A DNA stretch of 64,000 nucleotides from Bubalus kerabau (taxonomy: Eukaryota > Chordata > Mammalia > Artiodactyla > Bovidae). The stretch spans positions 38,093,001 to 38,157,000 of the forward strand of contig NC_073630.1 in NCBI RefSeq assembly GCF_029407905.1, given 5' to 3'. The notes below the pieces were generated by a model. The model saw nothing but the letters and a program-made list of their open reading frames with translations. It ran no database searches and was not told the DNA's origin. Of the stretch, positions 32,660-44,045 are shown in pieces. How positions within the stretch are numbered: the stretch's first letter is position 1; every line of letters starts with the position of its first letter. The translations under genes and the position numbers were made by a program.

Positions 32660-33221
32660 TAGTCTGTTAGTCTGTCCAGGCTGCCACATACTTGGCGGTT
32701 TAAAGATAGAATTTTATTTCTCACATTTCTGGAGACTATGTCTAAGATCAAGATACTGACAATGTAGATTTTTATTATGAAGCATTTCCTCTTGGCTTGT
32801 AGGTGACCACTATCTTGTTAGGTGCTCAATGTGACCTCTTCTTCACATGCTCAGGGGATGGGCAACTCTCCAGTGACTCTTCTTTAAGGACACTAATCCT
32901 ATTGGACCAGAGCTCCACACTATTGAAGTCGTCTAGCTTTAATTGGGCTTCCCTTGTGGCTCAGCAATGTGTGAGATCTGGGTTCAATCCTTGGGTTGGG
33001 AAGATCCCCTGGAGAAGGGAAAGGCTACCCACTCCAGTTATTCTGGCCTGGAGAATTCCATGGACTGTGTAGTTCATGGGGTTGCAAAGAGTTGGACACA
33101 ACTAAGCCTCTTTCACTTTTCACAGCTTTAATTACCCTCTACTAGGTCCTTTCTCCAAATACAGTCACATTATGGGTAATGACAATCATAGTAACTAAGG
33201 AAAAGAATTTAGTCCATAGCA
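32660..33221 (-). mobile_element. MaLR-type solitary LTR with nested SINE
   Basis: The minus strand begins 'tgctatggact' (33,221), passes 'aatgtgactgtatttgga' (about 33,170) and 'aatccaataggattag' type sequence, and ends 'tggacagactaacagact' near 32,660. This matches the old mammalian MaLR/MLT1-like LTR. No internal sequence is seen beside it. A Bov-tA splits it at 32,945-33,123. The class call is from memory of the consensus. Confidence 0.7.
32945..33123 (+). mobile_element. Bov-tA SINE in the LTR
   Basis: Head 'gggcttcccttgtggctcag' carries an internal deletion of about 20 bp. The element ends 'aagcctctttcacttttcac'. Perfect 10-bp duplications 'agctttaatt' lie at 32,935-32,944 and 33,124-33,133. 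Confidence 0.93.
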
Positions 33222-34616
33222 AATAGTTTTTCTAAGTAAAAATCCTTTCAAAACTAAATTTCTGTTACAGCATAACTGAATGTATATTAACCATTTCAGG
33301 ATCCAAAGAGAGAAAATATACATTTTATTTCAGATTAACACAATTTGGAATTATAGTAACTTAATATAAAATCAGTCCCTTAAATATTGCTATAAATACA
33401 TTATATTTAAAAATTACCTTATATACAGAAAAACAAAGAATGAGACAAATTTGCTGATAAAGAAGATGTCTTCCCATCAACGGACCATTAGCAATTTTAT
33501 CTTATGTTCTACAATAAAGCATGCTGTGTAGAACTGATTGCATTTGAAGTTATTGGTACATTTGAATGCAAACTACCCAACCGTAAAAAATGAGACTTCC
33601 ATTTGCTATAAAAATAAATTAGGAGGCAATACTTTGCTGGCAAAGCCATTTGAGCACCTCAGTTCATAACTATTCATGGTACCATTAACAGATGTCTTTG
33701 CTCGCACTGTGAGCTGCCTTATGATATTGTTGTATTCAGCATTACTTTATAGCTAAAGTGAATGTAGGCAACTTGTTTTAGGATATAATAAAACCTATCC
33801 TGATGTAGAGATCCTGAGGGAAATTATACAATAATGTTACCTACATAACTAATTTTCTTCTTATGAAATCATGATTCCCACTACACTTTTAGAGCTATCA
33901 AAAGTATTGTTTAACATCACCATTTCCATGTTAATACTTCAGTAAATCACAAAAATGTAATACTTTGTGCAGAAAGTGAGCTATTTCCTATGGGAACATA
34001 AGTTTTCACTTCTAAATTAAAAGTTGCATGAAGTGAATACTAAGCATGTCATATGTTGCTTATTGACACTAAAAGTAATTTTTCCCCCCTTTGAAGAATC
34101 ACTGTTTCTCTAACTTAAGGCATGCTGCTAGTGACTGACTTGTACACTGTAAGATAAATCACTCAAGAAAACAAAGGTAAATGCTGCCTTTGCTAATCAT
34201 CTATCTGTATGAAACTTCTAGTTGATATTTAAGAATTAAGTACAACTATTTTCAAAAGAGCTGTCATGAATGTACACCCAATGCATACACTGACATACTC
34301 ACACACTGATATGCCTGTGGAAGCAGCAAATGTGACAGAAAGTACAAATAACTAGTATTGGTGAAAATCAGTAACAATGATATTTTTTTAAAACTTTATT
34401 TCAAGTCTGACATGCAAGAATGGTGTGATTTTAGGGACTGTATTTATTCTTGTTTCTTTATTACTTACTCTGTAAAATGAAAATAATAATACTCATTCCA
34501 TGTGAAGATTAAATTACATAAGAATTATAAAATATTCAATCAATGAACTATGTGTTACATGTGCTCAGAAGTTGCTGCCTATATTTTATGACCTTTGAGT
34601 TAATTTTTGTCTATAT
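33222..34616. other. Unique AT-rich DNA, no repeat recognised
   Basis: 1.4 kb without a recognisable mobile element or coding frame. In this repeat-dense window such a block may be older, possibly constrained, sequence, but nothing in it identifies a function. Confidence 0.55.
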
Positions 34617-34627
34617 ATTGGTTCCCT

Positions 34628-34887
34628 GCTAAGTCACTTCAGTCGTGTCTGACTCTCTGCGACCCCATAGACAGCAGCCCACCAGGCTCCCCCTTCCCTG
34701 CGATTCTCCAGGCAAGAACACTGGAGTGGGTTGCCATTTCCTTCTCCAATGCATGAAAGTGAAAAGTGAAAGTGAAGTCGCTCAGTCGTGTCCAACCCTT
34801 CGCGATCCCATGGACTACAGCCTACCAGACTCCTCCATCCATGGGATTTTCAAGGCAAGAGTACTGGAGCGGGGTGCCATCGCCTTC
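34628..34887 (-). mobile_element. BOV-A2 SINE, full length
   Basis: Two Bov-A units with the 'ctccaatgcatgaaagtgaa' linker are flanked by perfect 11-bp duplications 'attggttccct' (34,617-34,627 and 34,888-34,898). Low divergence and exact duplications indicate a fairly young insertion. Confidence 0.95.
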
Positions 34888-34898
34888 ATTGGTTCCCT

Positions 34899-35214
34899 AG
34901 GACATATAAAATTAAGCACACAATAAAATGAAAGCTACCAAAAGACTCATAAAACTTTCCTTTCTATAATGATAGGCATCAATTGCTTTTTAAAAATAAA
35001 TTGTTGACAGCTATTACTTAGGATTGAGAAACTATATAAATATGGTACACAGCTCTTGATGAATAAAATAAAAATATGCCTCAAAAGATGATCCAAAAGC
35101 ACAAGGAAATTTAGGTAAAATTGATTTTATAAATTTCATTTAAAATTGAAGAAAATTAAATCTATATTTTGCTATTATACATAGGTAAAAAGACTTACTT
35201 TCTTTATAATTTTT
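34899..35214. other. AT-rich DNA, nothing recognised
   Basis: No recognisable feature. Confidence 0.5.
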
Positions 35215-35726
35215 TATTTTATTTATGGTGGCAAAGAATACATAACAGAAATTGTACTTTAAAAAAAATCACTTTTAGGTGTACAATTTAGTGGTATTAG
35301 TTACATTCACTTTTTTGTGCAGCCATAGCCAACACTCATTTCCAAAACTTTTTTAATCTTGCTAAACTGAACTAAGTATTCATAAAATATAACTCATCAC
35401 CACCCCACCATGAAGTTTAGGAAACCATCATTCTACTTATTGCTCTATGAATTTGATTACTCTAGGTTCTTCACAAAGGAGGAATCATAAAATATGTGTC
35501 CTTTTCGACTGATTTACCTAAGTTAGCATAATCTCTTCAAGGTTCATCCATGTTGTGGTATGTGTCAGAATTTCCTTTCTTTTTAGAACTGAATAATATT
35601 ATATTGCATCTGTATACTGTGCTGTGCTTAGCTGCTCAGTTATGTCCGACTCTTTGCAATCACATGGACTGTAGCCCACCAGGCTGCTCTCTCCATGGGG
35701 ACTTCCAGGCAAGAATACTGGAGTGG

Positions 35727-37027
35727 ACTTTTTGATGAAGGCCATTCTGACCTGTGTGAGGTGATATCTCATTGTAGTTTTGATTTGCTTTTCTCTAATA
35801 ATAAGTGATGTTGAGCATCTTTTCATGTGTTTGTTATCCATCTGTATGTCTTCTTTGGAGAAGTGTCTATTTAGGTCTTTTTCCCACTTTCTGATTGGGT
35901 TTTTTGTTTTTCTGGTATTGAGTCATATGAGTTTCTTATATATTTTGGAAATTAATCCTTTGTCAGTTGTTTCATTTGCTATGATTTTCTCCCATTCTGA
36001 GCATTGTTTCTTCATCTTGCTTATAATTTCCTTTGCTGTGCAAAAGCTTTTAAGTTTAATCTGGTCACACTTGTCTACTTTTGTTTTTATTTCTGTTACT
36101 TTAGGAGGTGGGTCATAGAGGGTCTTGCTTTCATTTATGTCATTGAGTGTTCTGCCTGTGTTTTCCTCTAAGAGTTTTATAGTTTTATAGTATATAAATG
36201 CTAGTGAGTGTATGGAGAAAAGGGAACACTCTTTCTCTGTTGGTGGGAGTATAAATTTATACAGCCACTATGGAAGATGGTATGGAGATTCCTTAAAAAA
36301 CTAGGAATAAAGGCACCATATGATCCAGCAATTCCACTCCTAGGCATATACCCTGAGGAAACTAAAATTGGAAAAGACAGATGTACCCCAGTGTTCATTG
36401 CAGCACTATTTACAGTAGTTAGAACATGGAAGCAACCCAGATGTCCATCGACAGAGGAATGGATAGAGAAGTTGTGGTACATCTACACAATGGACTATTA
36501 CTCAGCCATAAGAAGAAACACATTTGAGTCAGTTCTGATGAGGTGGATGAACCTAGAACCTATTATACAGAGTGAAGTGAGTCAGAAAGAGAAAGATAAA
36601 TACCATATTCTAACGCATGTATACGGAATCTAGAAAAATAATACTGTAGAATTTATTTACAGGGCAACAATGGAGAAGTAGACATAGAGAATAGACTTAT
36701 GGACATGGGGAGAGGGGAGGAGAGGGTGATATGTATGGAAAGAGTAACATGGAAACTTAAATTACCATATGTGAAATAGATAGCCAACAGAAATTTGCTG
36801 TATGGCTCAGGAAGCTGAAACAGGGGCTCTGTGTCAGCTTGGAGGGGTGGGATGGGAAGGGAGATGGGAGGGAGGTTCAAAAGGGAGGGGATAAGTATAT
36901 GTGTATGTATGTGTGTGTATATATATATATATATATATACACTTATGGCTGATTCATGTTCAGGTTTGACAGAAAACAGCAAAATTCTGTAAAGCAATTA
37001 CCCTTCAATTAAAACAAACAAACAAAC
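35727..37027 (+). mobile_element. 5'-inverted (twin-primed) L1
   Basis: 35,727 to about 36,190 is L1 in minus orientation; about 36,191-37,027 is L1 in plus orientation, ending in an 'acaaacaaacaaac' tail. In L1 coordinates the inverted piece ends at the block just before 'aataaatgctgg', and the plus piece begins at 'ataaatgctagtgag', so the parts abut. That is the signature of twin priming. The plus piece has an open frame at 36,208-36,633 for the ORF2 C-terminus. Confidence 0.9.
36900..36942. repeat. (TG)n(TA)n microsatellite in L1 3' UTR
   Basis: A 'tgtgtatgtatgtgtgtg' stretch passes into about nine TA units inside the L1 3' UTR. Confidence 0.85.
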
Positions 37028-37321
37028 AATACTAGAGTGGGTTTCCATTTCATCTGCCAGGGGATCTACCCAACCCAGGGATTGAACCCAGGTGTCTGAC
37101 ATAGGAGACAAATTCTTTACCATCGGAACCAGAGAAGCCCTTATCTGTATACTACCCTTGCTTATCCATTCATCCATCAATCAACACTTAGGTAGCTTCC
37201 ACCTTTTGGTAATTGCAAATAATACTTCAATGAACATGGTATACAAAAACTTTTTGAGTTCCTACGTTCAATTAATAGGGTTTAGATCCAGAAATAAAAT
37301 TGCTGGATCTTATGGAAATTC

Positions 37322-38489
37322 TTTTCATACTGTTCATAGGATTCTCAAGGCAAGAATACTGAAGTGATTTGCCATTCCCTTCTCCAGTGGACCACATTTT
37401 GTCAGAACTCTTCACCATGACCCACTCATCTTGGGTGGCCCTACATGGTGTAACTCAGTTTCATTGAGTAAGATAAGGCTGTGGTCCATGTGATTAGATT
37501 GGTTAGTTTTCTGTGATTGTGGTTTTCAGTCTGTCCGCCCTCTGATGGAGAAGGATAAGAGGCTTATGGAAGCTTCCTGATGGCAGAGACTGACTGTGGG
37601 GGAAACTGGGTTTTGTTCTGATAGGCGGGGCCATGCTCAGTAAATCTTTAATCCAATTTTCTGTTGATGGATGTGGCTGTGTTCCTTCACTGTTGTTTGA
37701 CCTAAGACCAAACTATGATTAATTAAAGACCAAATTATAATTATAATTAATTAAAAACCAAACTTCTTTAATGAAGATAATGGCGACCTACTTCAAAAGG
37801 TCTCCTACACGCACTGCTTCACTCAGTGCCCCTGACACTGCAGCATGCCACCACTGACCCATACCTCTGCTGGAGACTACTGGACACACACAGGCAAGTC
37901 TGGGTCAGTCATCTCACATGCCAGCAATGTAATGCTCAAAATTCTCCAAATCAGGCTTCAACAGTACGTGAACCATGAATTTCCAGATGTTCACACTGGA
38001 TTTAGAGAAGGCAGAGGAACCAGACATCACATTGCCAACATCCACTGGATCATAGGAAAAGCAAGAGAATTCTATAAAAACATACACTTCTGCTTTATTG
38101 ATTACCCCAGAGCCTTTGACTGTGTAGATCTCAAAAACTGGAAAATTCTTCAAGAGATGGATATACCAGACCTCTTGATCTGTCTCCTGAGAAATCTGTA
38201 TGCCGATCAAGAAGCAACACTTAGAAACGGACATGGAACAACAGACTTTCCAAATTGGGAAAGGAGTACATCAAAGCTGTATATTGTCACCCTGCTTATT
38301 TAACCTATATGCAGAGTACATCATGTAAAATGCCAGGCTGGATGAAGCACAAGCTCGAATCAAAATTGCTGGGAGAAATAACAATAATCCCAGATACACA
38401 GATAACACCACCCTTATGACACAAAATGAAAAAGAACTAAAGAGCATCTTTATAAAAGTGAAAGAAGAAAAAAAAAAAAAAAAAAAAAA
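37322..38489. mobile_element. Rearranged BovB: inverted 5' part plus RT piece with poly(A)
   Basis: 37,322-37,910 is the BovB leader in minus orientation, parallel to 26,950-27,190 ('cagtggaccacattttgtca', 'tagattggttagttttctgt'). From 37,911 the plus strand is BovB RT: 'NVMLKILQIRLQQYVNHEFPD', 'FCFIDYPRAFDCVD' at 37,845-38,303. It ends inside the RT region at 38,467 with 22 A residues. The endonuclease region is missing. BovB normally ends in 'ctgaa' repeats, not poly(A). Confidence 0.8.
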
Positions 38490-38663
38490 CCTCCACCATA
38501 TATCAAAAGATATTTAGGATTCTCATTTTAAAACTTCATCATTGTATGTCAAGATATTTTTAGTTTATTTGTTTTTCACCCTTTTCATTATTCCACAGAC
38601 CCTTTAAAATGGAGCAGGATCCTATAGTCTTGCCCCTACATGTCCTCCAGCCTGCCTTTAGTC
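38490..38663. other. Short stretch between BovB poly(A) and LTR
   Basis: No repeat is recognised. The LTR start could lie within it if my 5' boundary is too far right. Confidence 0.4.
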
Positions 38664-39305
38664 TGTGGAAAAACTTTAGCCAAAGAGTAAGTTTAATCAG
38701 AGAAGTGAGAAAATACAGAAAGAAAGGAAAAAAGTCAAAGTAGACCACATAATAATAATGTGGTAACAATTTTATTATTATTAAGAATAATCAGATTGAT
38801 AATTGGGAATAATAATTAGGCATAGTCAATGACCTTCAGTTCCTCCTCAAGGGGGATATAGACAATATTCCAAGCCATATCCTGTGAGTTGTCTTATATG
38901 TACTGAAACCTCCACCAGGTGGAGAAGCTAATTACATGGTGACCAGACTATAGCCATGACATAAGCTGCCACAGTTCCAAGAATTAGCTTCAAGGAAATG
39001 AGAACAAACCGTCCCTGGAACTGAAGATTAACTGTACCTAAAATAACCAAGATAACGCTGGTCAGACCACCGATGACCAATTTCCAGATGACTGTCTGGA
39101 GCTGCCTGCACTGCTTCCGCATGTAGCTCTCCTTCTGTCTATAAAAGCTCTTGCCCTGATTGTCAATGGGGGAATGGGACGTTGGATAGGTGTCTGCCCT
39201 CCCTGCTCAGTTGCTGGCATCTGAAATAAAATTAACTTGCCTTCCCACCAACAGTCTCTTTAATGGTTTTTGAGCGGCAAGCAGCCAGACTTTGGTTCAG
39301 TAACA
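38664..39305 (+). mobile_element. Endogenous retrovirus 5' LTR
   Basis: The features of an LTR are present in order: 5' 'tgtgg' at 38,664, TATA box 'tataaaag' at about 39,141, polyadenylation signal 'aataaa' at about 39,224, and 3' 'cagtaaca' ending at 39,305. A primer-binding-site-like sequence follows six bases later. The length of about 642 bp fits. It resembles a bovine class II (ERVK-like) LTR. No matching 3' LTR is seen downstream in the window. The 5' boundary is uncertain by up to about 120 bp. Confidence 0.72.
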
Positions 39306-39559
39306 GATTTTGGTGCACAACGGGGGCTCTGCTCTCTGGTGCAAGGCTTCTCTGTGTCTCCCCGAAGAGACAAGTTGTAAGTGGTGAGGGGCCAGCTGCT
39401 CATGGCTAGCCAGCCCCATGACTGGAATTTTAGTGGTCATTCCCAGCAGCTGCCAAAATAATTTGTTTGGGGAATTCTTCCTGTTTCTCCCCTGCTCTGC
39501 ACTGGCTACTGACTTGTGCTTTCAGTTGGCAGAAATGAAAAGTGAATTGAGGATGAACT
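39306..39559 (+). other. Probable retroviral leader, first part
   Basis: DNA after the LTR, with 'ctctctggtgcaaggcttct' and a splice-donor-like 'caagttgtaagtggtgag' near 39,370. It would be untranslated leader if the provirus call is right. A BovB with target duplications interrupts it at 39,560. Confidence 0.45.
39311..39329 (+). promoter_or_regulatory. Primer-binding-site-like sequence of the provirus
   Basis: 'tggtgcacaacgggggctc' resembles the lysine-tRNA(1,2) primer site by eye, with about three differences including one missing base. Its place just after the LTR end is what a retroviral primer site needs. This supports a class II provirus; the tRNA assignment is a visual match only. 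Confidence 0.65.
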
Positions 39560-40346
39560 GATGCTGGGAGAAATATCAATAAGCTCAGATATGCAGATGA
39601 CACCACCCTTATGACAGAAAGTGAAGAGGAACTAAAAAGCTTCTTGATGAAAGTGAAAGAGGAGAGTGAAAAAGTTGGCTTAAAGCTCAACATTCAGAAA
39701 ACTATGATAATGGCATCTGGTCCCATCATTTCATGGGAAATAGATGGGGAAACAGTGGCAGACTTTATTTTGGGGGGCTCCAAAATCACTACAGATGGTG
39801 ATTGCAGTCATGAAATTAAAAGACACTTACTCCTTGGAAGGAAAGTTAAGAACAACCTAGATAGCATATTCAAAAGCAGAGATATTAATTTGTCAACAAA
39901 GGTCCGTCTAGTCAAGGCTATGGTTTTTCCTGTGGTCATGTATGGATATGAGAGTTGGACTGTGAAAAAAGTTGAGCACTGAAGAATTGATGCTTTTGAA
40001 CTCTTGAGAGTCCCTTGGACTGCAAGGAGATCCAAGCAGTCCTTCCTAAAAGAGACCAGTCCTGGGTGTTAATTGGAAGGACTGATGCTGAGGCTGAAAC
40101 TCCAATACTTTGGCCACCTCATGCAAAGAGTTGACTCATTGGAAAAGACCCTGATGCTGGGGGGGATTGGGGTTAGGAGGAGAAGGTGATGACAGAGGAT
40201 GAGATGGCTGGATGGCATCACCTACTTGACGGTCATGAGTTTGAGTGAACTCCGGGAGTTGGTGATGGACAGGGAGGCCTGGCGTGCTATGATTCATGGG
40301 GTCACAAAGAGTCAGACAGGACTGAGCGACTGAACTGAACTGAACT
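39560..40346 (+). mobile_element. BovB 3' end inserted in the proviral leader
   Basis: It runs from 'gatgctgggagaaatatcaa' to 'ctgaactgaactgaactgat' and is flanked by 'gatgaact' at 39,552-39,559 and 40,347-40,354. An open piece at 39,611-39,982 covers 'LKSFLMKVKEESEKVGLKLNI' to 'ESWTVKKVEH', then the common TGA. About 20 bp are missing near 40,000 compared with sister copies. Confidence 0.92.
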
Positions 40347-40630
40347 GATGAACTCCTAGCCTGGGTAAGTCCACAGGTGAGGAGCTGGGCAACCTTCCTA
40401 TTTGTGAGCATTTTGGGCATTTGGGCATTTGTGTCGTTTGGGCATTTTGCCAATTTGGTTTTGATGTCTGTCTACAATTCAGACCTGTTTATGTTGGGGA
40501 AATGTTTGTTTGGGACTGGGACTGGTCACCCTTGGAGAGGGTTTGTGATTTGGAGTGCAAGTGAATAGTCCATCTATGTGCCTGGTATCTTTGTTGTTTT
40601 ATGTAAAATGGGAAGTTCAGGTTCAATTCA
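40347..40630 (+). other. Probable retroviral leader, second part
   Basis: When the BovB and one duplication are removed, this follows 39,559 directly. It contains repeated 'tttgggcatt' motifs (about 40,410-40,450). An ATG at about 40,613 opens only a very short frame before a stop. No gag, pol or env sequence follows that I can recognise, so the provirus is truncated here or too decayed to read. Confidence 0.4.
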
Positions 40631-41440
40631 TTATGAAAAATTTTATCTATGACTAAAGAAAAAGAAAGATGGTTTTTTAACCAATATTTGGCAACAGTAT
40701 TCTTTAGGCTGGAGAAAATGCATTAAGATGAAATTCCAAAACTTGTTCTTTTTGCTTATGCAGGTAAAGAAAGCTAGCTTGATAAAATTTCTGTTATATA
40801 CTTAATCTGTTTCTGTATGTGTTGATGTGAGAATGCAGAAAATGTCTATGTGTATAAATAGTCTTCAAAACATATTAATAAAGTCATGATTTATTTGCTA
40901 GTTAGGTAAAATAAGAAATCACTTGTACCACCAAAATACATTTTAAGACACCAGCTCTCAAATTCCATTTTGATGATATATTATTTAACAAATTTGCAAA
41001 GCTTCCTGTTCCATTTTAAAAGAATTAACATTTCATTCTACTTGAAATATACAAGTGGGTATCTAATTCAATGATTACTGGAAGCCAAAAACCCATTTTT
41101 TGCACTTTACCATATTTCAATTTCTTATAATGAATTGTTACAACGCAGTGCAATAAATTTTGTTCCAAAATTAACAAGGTACTCAGTTAAACAGTCCAGA
41201 TTCTTTTTAATTGCTGCATTCACATATCAAGAGATGTTCTTCCACCATTTCTTACCACTGGAACTCCAGAATCATCAATCTTAAGTTAGATTTGACTTTA
41301 TGCTGATTCAAAGCGGTGTACTAACATTTTGTGGCAATATGAATTGTAATTTTATAGAAGTATTGCTTAATGAAACAACAAAAACAATGCCCAGTAGAAC
41401 CTGAATACCCAAAAGAATAATTTTAGTCTAATCTAGAGCA
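40631..41440. other. AT-rich DNA, nothing recognised
   Basis: No coding frame or familiar repeat. It might include decayed proviral DNA, but I cannot support that. Confidence 0.5.
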
Positions 41441-41492
41441 GGGCTTCCCAGGTGGTGCAGTGGTAAAGAATCCACCTGCCAATGCAAGAGCC
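41441..41492 (+). mobile_element. SINE head fragment (tRNA-derived)
   Basis: Only the first ~50 bp of a ruminant tRNA-headed SINE is present: 'gggcttcccaggtggtgcag' then 'gaatccacctgccaatgcaa'. Confidence 0.75.
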
Positions 41493-42149
41493 GTGGAGTC
41501 TCACAAAGCTTAAATCAACACGTGACCATTGCTGCCTTTCTCATCTTGGTCTCAGGATCCTCTTGCAAAAACACACTGGTTGTTGGAAGAGTTCATTTCC
41601 TTGCTTGTTCACTGATAACTTTTGGTATGAAGCTGCTCTCACCAATTAGAAACTGTCCTTTCCCCATACAGAATTCCCTACATGGCTGCTTGCTTTCCTC
41701 CAGAACAGCAGGACATCTTTCTTAATTCTTCCTGATGCCAGTCAAAGAAAACTCTTTGGGTTGATTGTCAGCTCCACAAAGAATAGTGTCTGTTTTTCCA
41801 CACAGCGCAACATAATCACAAGAGTGATAGCCTATTATAATCACAGGTTCTGCCTCTGCAAGGGGAATATAGGAGACAAAATCTGGGGGGTTGTTTTAGC
41901 TTTCTGCCTATATATATTACAGGTATAATCATATTATAAACAAAGTTCTCAGCTTTTCCCACCTTTTAATATAGCTCAAATACATAGGTAATAAAATAGA
42001 ACTTACCATATATTTAATAACTACTTACTAAGTTGTATCTCTTGATATAAATTAGAAAAATTTCCACTCTATGGCCTATGTTAAATTTCTCATGAGTTTA
42101 GCATTTTTTAACTGTTTCAAATTAGATTAAATCAATTATAATATCATTG
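41493..42149. other. Possible degenerate old repeat, unclassified
   Basis: About 41,493-41,920 has the look of an old LTR or DNA transposon ('ctcacaaagcttaaatcaac', 'aatcacaggttctgcctctg'), but I cannot name the family. The rest is AT-rich. Confidence 0.3.
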
Positions 42150-42368
42150 CTTTTTTTAAAAATATAAATGTATTTATTTTAATTGAAGGTTAATTACTTT
42201 ACAATATTGTATTGGTTTTGCCATACATCAACATGAATCCGCCACAGATATACACATGTTCCCCATCCCGAACCCCCCTCCTTCCTCCCTCCCTGTACCA
42301 TCCCTCTGGGTCGTCCCAGTGCACCAGCCCCAAGCAACCAGTATCATGCATCAAACTTGGATTAATCT
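42150..42368 (-). mobile_element. L1 3' UTR, strongly 5' truncated
   Basis: The complement of the L1 3' end: 'gttaattactttacaatatt', 'ggttttgccatacatcaaca', 'tggtcgtcccagtgcacc' type blocks, ending near 42,368. The tail subtype is 'ggcaaaaccaatac'. Confidence 0.9.
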
Positions 42369-42721
42369 CATTTTTTTTTCCTTTTTTGGTCTGAAATGTT
42401 TTTTAAGTAAAGACTTTCCAGTTTTCACTGAGGGAAAGTCTTTAAGTTAGGATTATAATCCTTTTCTTTTCTTTTTAGGAAATAAAAAAAAATTGTCATA
42501 AGTGAAAACTTTAAAATTATTTCTGTTGGATATCTAGAATCTTGTGCCTAAGAGTACACATGTGCTTAGGAATTCTATGTAAAAATTATTACCTTAAATA
42601 TGTATATCTATGTTATCTCTAACTCTTTCTATAAGCATGAGAAAGATTTTTGTTACTGTTTTTTTTCATTTCTTCTTTGTTGATTCCCAGAAGTTATTTA
42701 GAAAAAAAAAATGTTAGTCTC
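42369..42721. other. AT-rich DNA, nothing recognised
   Basis: No feature beyond short homopolymers. It ends in the target duplication of the next L1. Confidence 0.5.
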
Positions 42722-43490
42722 GATGTGGAGAAAAGGGAACCCTCTTACACTGTTGGTGGGAATGCAAACTAATACAGCCACTATGGAGAACAGTGTGGAG
42801 ATTCCTTAAAAAACTGGAAGTAGAACTGCCTTATGATCCAGCAATCCCACTGCTGGGCATACACACTGAGGAAACCAGAATTGAAAGAGACACGTGTGCC
42901 CCAATGTTCATCGCAGCACTGTTTATAATAGCCAGGACATGGAAGCAACCTAGATGTCCATCAGCAGATGAATGGATAAGAAAGCTGTGGTGCATATACA
43001 CAATGGAGTATTACTCAGCCATTAAAAAGAATACATTTGAATCAGTTCTAATGAGGTGGATGAAACTGGAGCCTATTATGCAGAGTGAAGTAAGCCAGAA
43101 AGAAAAACACCAATACAGTATACTAACACATATATATGGAATTTAGAAAGATGGTAACAATAACCCTGTGTACGAGACAGCAAAAGAGACACTGATGTAT
43201 AGATCAGTCTGGACTCTGTGGGAGAGGGAGAGGGTGGGATGATTTGGGAGAATGGCATTGAAATATGTATAATATCATATATGAAATGAGTCTCCAGTCC
43301 AGGTTCGATGCATGATACTGTATGCTTGGGGCTGGTGCACTGGAATGACCCAGAGGGGTGGTATGGGGAGGGAAGAGGGAGGAGGGTTCAGGATGGGGAA
43401 CACAGGTATGCTTGTGGTGGATTCATTTTGATATATGGCAGAACCAATACAACATTGTAAAGTTTAAAAATAAAATAAAATTAAAAAAAA
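42722..43490 (+). mobile_element. L1 3' end, young copy with duplication
   Basis: It begins 'gatgtggagaaaagggaacc'. It keeps an open ORF2 C-terminal frame (42,793-43,146, ending 'THIYGI') and then the full 3' UTR to the 'taaaataaaattaaaa' tail. The flanks repeat an imperfect 12-bp 'aatgttagtctc' / 'aatggtagtctc' (about 42,710-42,721 and 43,491-43,502). Divergence from the consensus is low. Confidence 0.93.
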
Positions 43491-44019
43491 AATGGTAGTC
43501 TCACAGAGATAACAAGGAAGTATCTGGTGGATAAGCTGAGTCTATCAAGCTTGCAAAACAGTGTGGGAACACCTCCTTAATAATGATTCAGTAGTGTCCT
43601 GACTGGGGGAACTAGGGAATCCATTTATAGCAATTTAGAAATTGGCTGCAATGGGGCTCATGGCTGACCCAGACATGTTCAGATTGGTAAACTAGATGGG
43701 TTGCTATAATATTCTGTTCCTTTATCTTGAAATGTATGTGTCTGAAAGAGTTTTCATCAAATTTAAACTTAAACACATTTTCAGTATTGAAAGTTTATGA
43801 TTTCTTTTTCAGGAAGAAGCATCTGTGATATAGAACACAGAAAATTATATGTTCTGCTGTCATGTTATATAAGGGATTGGTCTTCACAGCAGTTATAAAC
43901 AGGGTTGTATAGTAAAAGGTAGAACAAACTACAGTTGAAATTTCAGAGTATGCACAAACACTAGTAACTTAAAAAAAGATTTATGTTTGCCATTTCAAAC
44001 TAGAAAATAAAAAGGAAAT

Positions 44020-44045
44020 TAAAACAAAACAAAACAAAACAAAAG
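44020..44045 (+). repeat. (AAAAC)n microsatellite
   Basis: About five units of 'aaaac' in the plus direction. Confidence 0.85.

Larger units (their letters stand above)
35619..37142 (-). mobile_element. Bov-tA SINE split by an L1
   Basis: The Bov-A half is at 35,619-35,726 ('gctgctcagttatgtccgac') and the tRNA-head half at 37,028-37,142 ('accagagaagccc' end). The two halves rejoin over the 13-bp L1 target duplication (35,714-35,726 'aatactggagtgg' and 37,028-37,040 'aatactagagtgg'). Confidence 0.9.
35215..37324 (-). mobile_element. Old L1 3' end, outer layer of a three-level nest
   Basis: The minus-strand L1 3' region is in two parts, 35,215-35,618 ('ggtgtacaatttagtggtat', 'atgaatttgattactctagg' on the plus strand) and 37,143-37,324 ('gcttccaccttttggtaatt', 'aaattgctggatcttatgg'). 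They are continuous L1 sequence split by a SINE. The 11-bp repeat 'atctgtatact' at 35,608-35,618 and 37,143-37,153 is the SINE's target-site duplication. Confidence 0.85.

Noticed and set aside
32945..33123. tRNA-like heads of Bov-tA elements as tRNA genes
   Set aside because: They lack a complete cloverleaf and are followed by the Bov-A body; they are SINE promoters (same reasoning for all Bov-tA copies).
40605..40660. ATG shortly after the second leader part, as a retained gag start
   Set aside because: The frame closes after little more than a dozen codons and no gag-like sequence follows, so I do not annotate a gene.
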